Shown here in pieces: positions 13,045 to 13,980 of a stretch of DNA of 13,980 nt. The stretch is from Treponema sp. (GTDB taxonomy: Bacteria > Spirochaetota > Spirochaetia > Treponematales > Breznakiellaceae): positions 1 to 13,980 of the forward strand of contig JAITLF010000269.1 of the NCBI GenBank assembly GCA_031278025.1. The letters run 5' to 3'. The notes beneath the pieces are model-generated. The model worked only from the letters and a program-made list of their open reading frames with translations, was not told the DNA's origin and ran no database searches. Each line of letters opens with the position of its first letter. Within the stretch, counting starts at the first letter, position 1. The translations under genes and the position numbers were made by a program.

Positions 13045-13797
13045 TCACGCCTCCCCTTCACGCCAAAGCCCAGTCCGCTTCAATCGGGCTTCCTGTTCCA
13101 GGACGCGGAATTCGTTCATAAACTGGAAGGTAAAGAGGGTGTAGGCGCGGGCGTAACCCTCCCGGATCAGCATCGCGTTGAAACATTCACCATCCTGTAA
13201 ATAAATATAGGCCAGCAGGCGGCCATACCGGTCCCGCAGGTCCCAGTCAAACGCAAGATACACCGTCCTGCCAACAAGACGCGTCCGGGTGAAATCGCCG
13301 GCATCTTTGCCGAAGCGTTCCACCGGGCGGTTGGGATGAACGGTCTCCGGGGTATCTACCCCCAAAAGCCTGACGGTCTCCACTACCCGCAGCTCCGCCG
13401 GGGCCTCCCCGCTGCCAGCGGCGATGCGTACCCGTACCGTGTCTCCATCCACATGGCCGACTACTTCCGCCCGTACCATCCGGCTAAGGTCCGCATGGGC
13501 ATAGCTGTCCAGCCCCTCCTCCCCGCTTTTGGGATCAGGCGCCTGGTTTACCCGGTACAGGGGCGGATTGGCGGTTTCCGGAGCATCCCTGCCGCGGGCA
13601 AGCACCGGGGGCTTGCAGCTTGAACAGGGGGCGTATCCCGAATGGACCGCGTCAGCGAGGGTTACCGCGATCGCAGACCGCTTGAGAGAGGGGCAGCCCT
13701 CCCTATGGTAGCTCCTGCCCGAATTGGTTACATAGACCGTCTGCGCCCCCTCCCCGTCCGCGCCGAAAAGCGCGAAGGAAAGGAGCAGGCAGATCAC
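13045..13797 (-). CDS. Secreted thermonuclease-like (SNase) protein
   Basis: The C-terminal half is a staphylococcal-nuclease domain (from about residue 108 of the 250-residue form). It shows HVDGDTVRV, the catalytic-region motif RLLGVDTPE (near 143-151; Arg and Glu conserved) and RDRYGRLLAY (near 188-197). The family cuts DNA/RNA using calcium. Before it is a small Cys/His module (VYVTNSGRSYHREGC...GYAPCSSCKPP, about 21-63) that also occurs in other secreted nucleases and may bind metal. The N-terminus is hydrophobic (VICLLLSFALFG), consistent with a signal peptide, so export is likely. The start is uncertain. GTG 13795-13797 is chosen, although the Arg just before it would suit a signal peptide. 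The frame stays open to 13911, but that part reads through direct repeats. No good ribosome binding site is seen for any start. The CBM9-like gene follows 91 bases downstream. Confidence 0.82.
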   Translation of the reverse strand: MICLLLSFALFGADGEGAQTVYVTNSGRSYHREGCPSLKRSAIAVTLADAVHSGYAPCSSCKPPVLARGRDAPETANPPLYRVNQAPDPKSGEEGLDSYAHADLSRMVRAEVVGHVDGDTVRVRIAAGSGEAPAELRVVETVRLLGVDTPETVHPNRPVERFGKDAGDFTRTRLVGRTVYLAFDWDLRDRYGRLLAYIYLQDGECFNAMLIREGYARAYTLFTFQFMNEFRVLEQEARLKRTGLWREGEA

Positions 13798-13852
13798 GCG
13801 GAACAGGGTATGGGGGGGCCGGGCCCAGAGCCGCGGCGCCCAGTGTAACGTG

Positions 13853-13924
13853 GCATGGAAAATAGGAATATTTTGCACGGGAAATAGGAATTCCGTAACG
13901 CAAATTTGCACGAAAAATAGGAAT
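13853..13924. repeat. Three 17-bp direct repeats upstream of nuclease gene
   Basis: GCAYGRRAAATAGGAAT occurs at 13853-13869, 13875-13891 and 13908-13924. Start-to-start spacings are 22 and 33 bases, both multiples of 11. The array lies upstream of the chosen nuclease start, so it is either a set of operator sites on one DNA face or a fragment of a dispersed repeat family. Confidence 0.7.
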
Positions 13925-13948
13925 TTATTACCGCTTAAAAACGCCGTT

Positions 13949-13969
13949 AAAGGCGGGTTGATGCCCGCC
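13949..13969 (-). terminator. Weak terminator-like hairpin at window edge
   Basis: A GGCGGG/CCCGCC 6-bp stem (13952-13957 and 13964-13969) with a six-base loop is followed on the minus strand by only TTT. It could end a minus-strand gene lying beyond the window edge. Confidence 0.3.
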
Positions 13970-13980
13970 AGTGTGGGGGG

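Noticed and set aside
12954..13061. 36-codon N-terminal extension of the CBM9-like protein
   Set aside because: It reads through the GC palindromic repeats. The ATG at 12953 has an ideal AAGGAG and begins at the domain.

Overview
The window looks like the replication-origin neighbourhood of a moderate-GC bacterial chromosome. The best guess is a spirochete of the Treponema lineage, possibly a gut treponeme. This rests on the gene order dnaA-dnaN-recF-DUF721, protein sequences that read as treponemal, and the short intergenic repeats. No rRNA or species-diagnostic gene is present, so the genus is an inference.

Left part (1-5736). After a 409-base gene-free edge, five genes lie on the minus strand, so transcription runs right to left: dnaA (initiator), dnaN (sliding clamp), recF (repair ATPase), a DUF721/DciA-like gene (probable helicase-loader relative) and a PflX-like radical SAM protein. 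The last four are separated by 6 to 24 bases and look like one operon. The 202-base dnaA-dnaN gap carries DnaA boxes and a good promoter candidate for dnaN.

Middle (5737-6688). An AT-rich, gene-free stretch of about 950 bases upstream of dnaA is the likely oriC. It holds three exact DnaA boxes, near-consensus boxes, two tandem 11-bp repeats and a perfect 35-bp palindrome. Next to it, 6313-6365 can fold into a nested stem-loop. This is followed by nine tandem 21-bp units whose arms keep base-pairing while their sequences change.

Right part (6689-11130). Four metabolic genes, also on the minus strand, are read in the order ndk, gpsA, an unassigned fold-type-II PLP enzyme, thrC. They form two likely transcription units, ndk-gpsA and PLP enzyme-thrC. 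The second has its own promoter and a terminator-like hairpin in its leader.

Far right (11131-13980). A 331-base gap with a strong plus-strand intrinsic terminator precedes the only plus-strand gene, a YgjP-like zinc metalloprotease. Convergent to it are a CBM9-like protein gene and a secreted thermonuclease-like gene, separated by very GC-rich palindromic 21-bp repeats. Upstream of the nuclease are three 17-bp direct repeats spaced 22 and 33 bases apart.

No tRNA, rRNA, CRISPR array, transposase or phage gene was seen. The most interesting signals are the nucleic-acid structures between genes, not any single protein.
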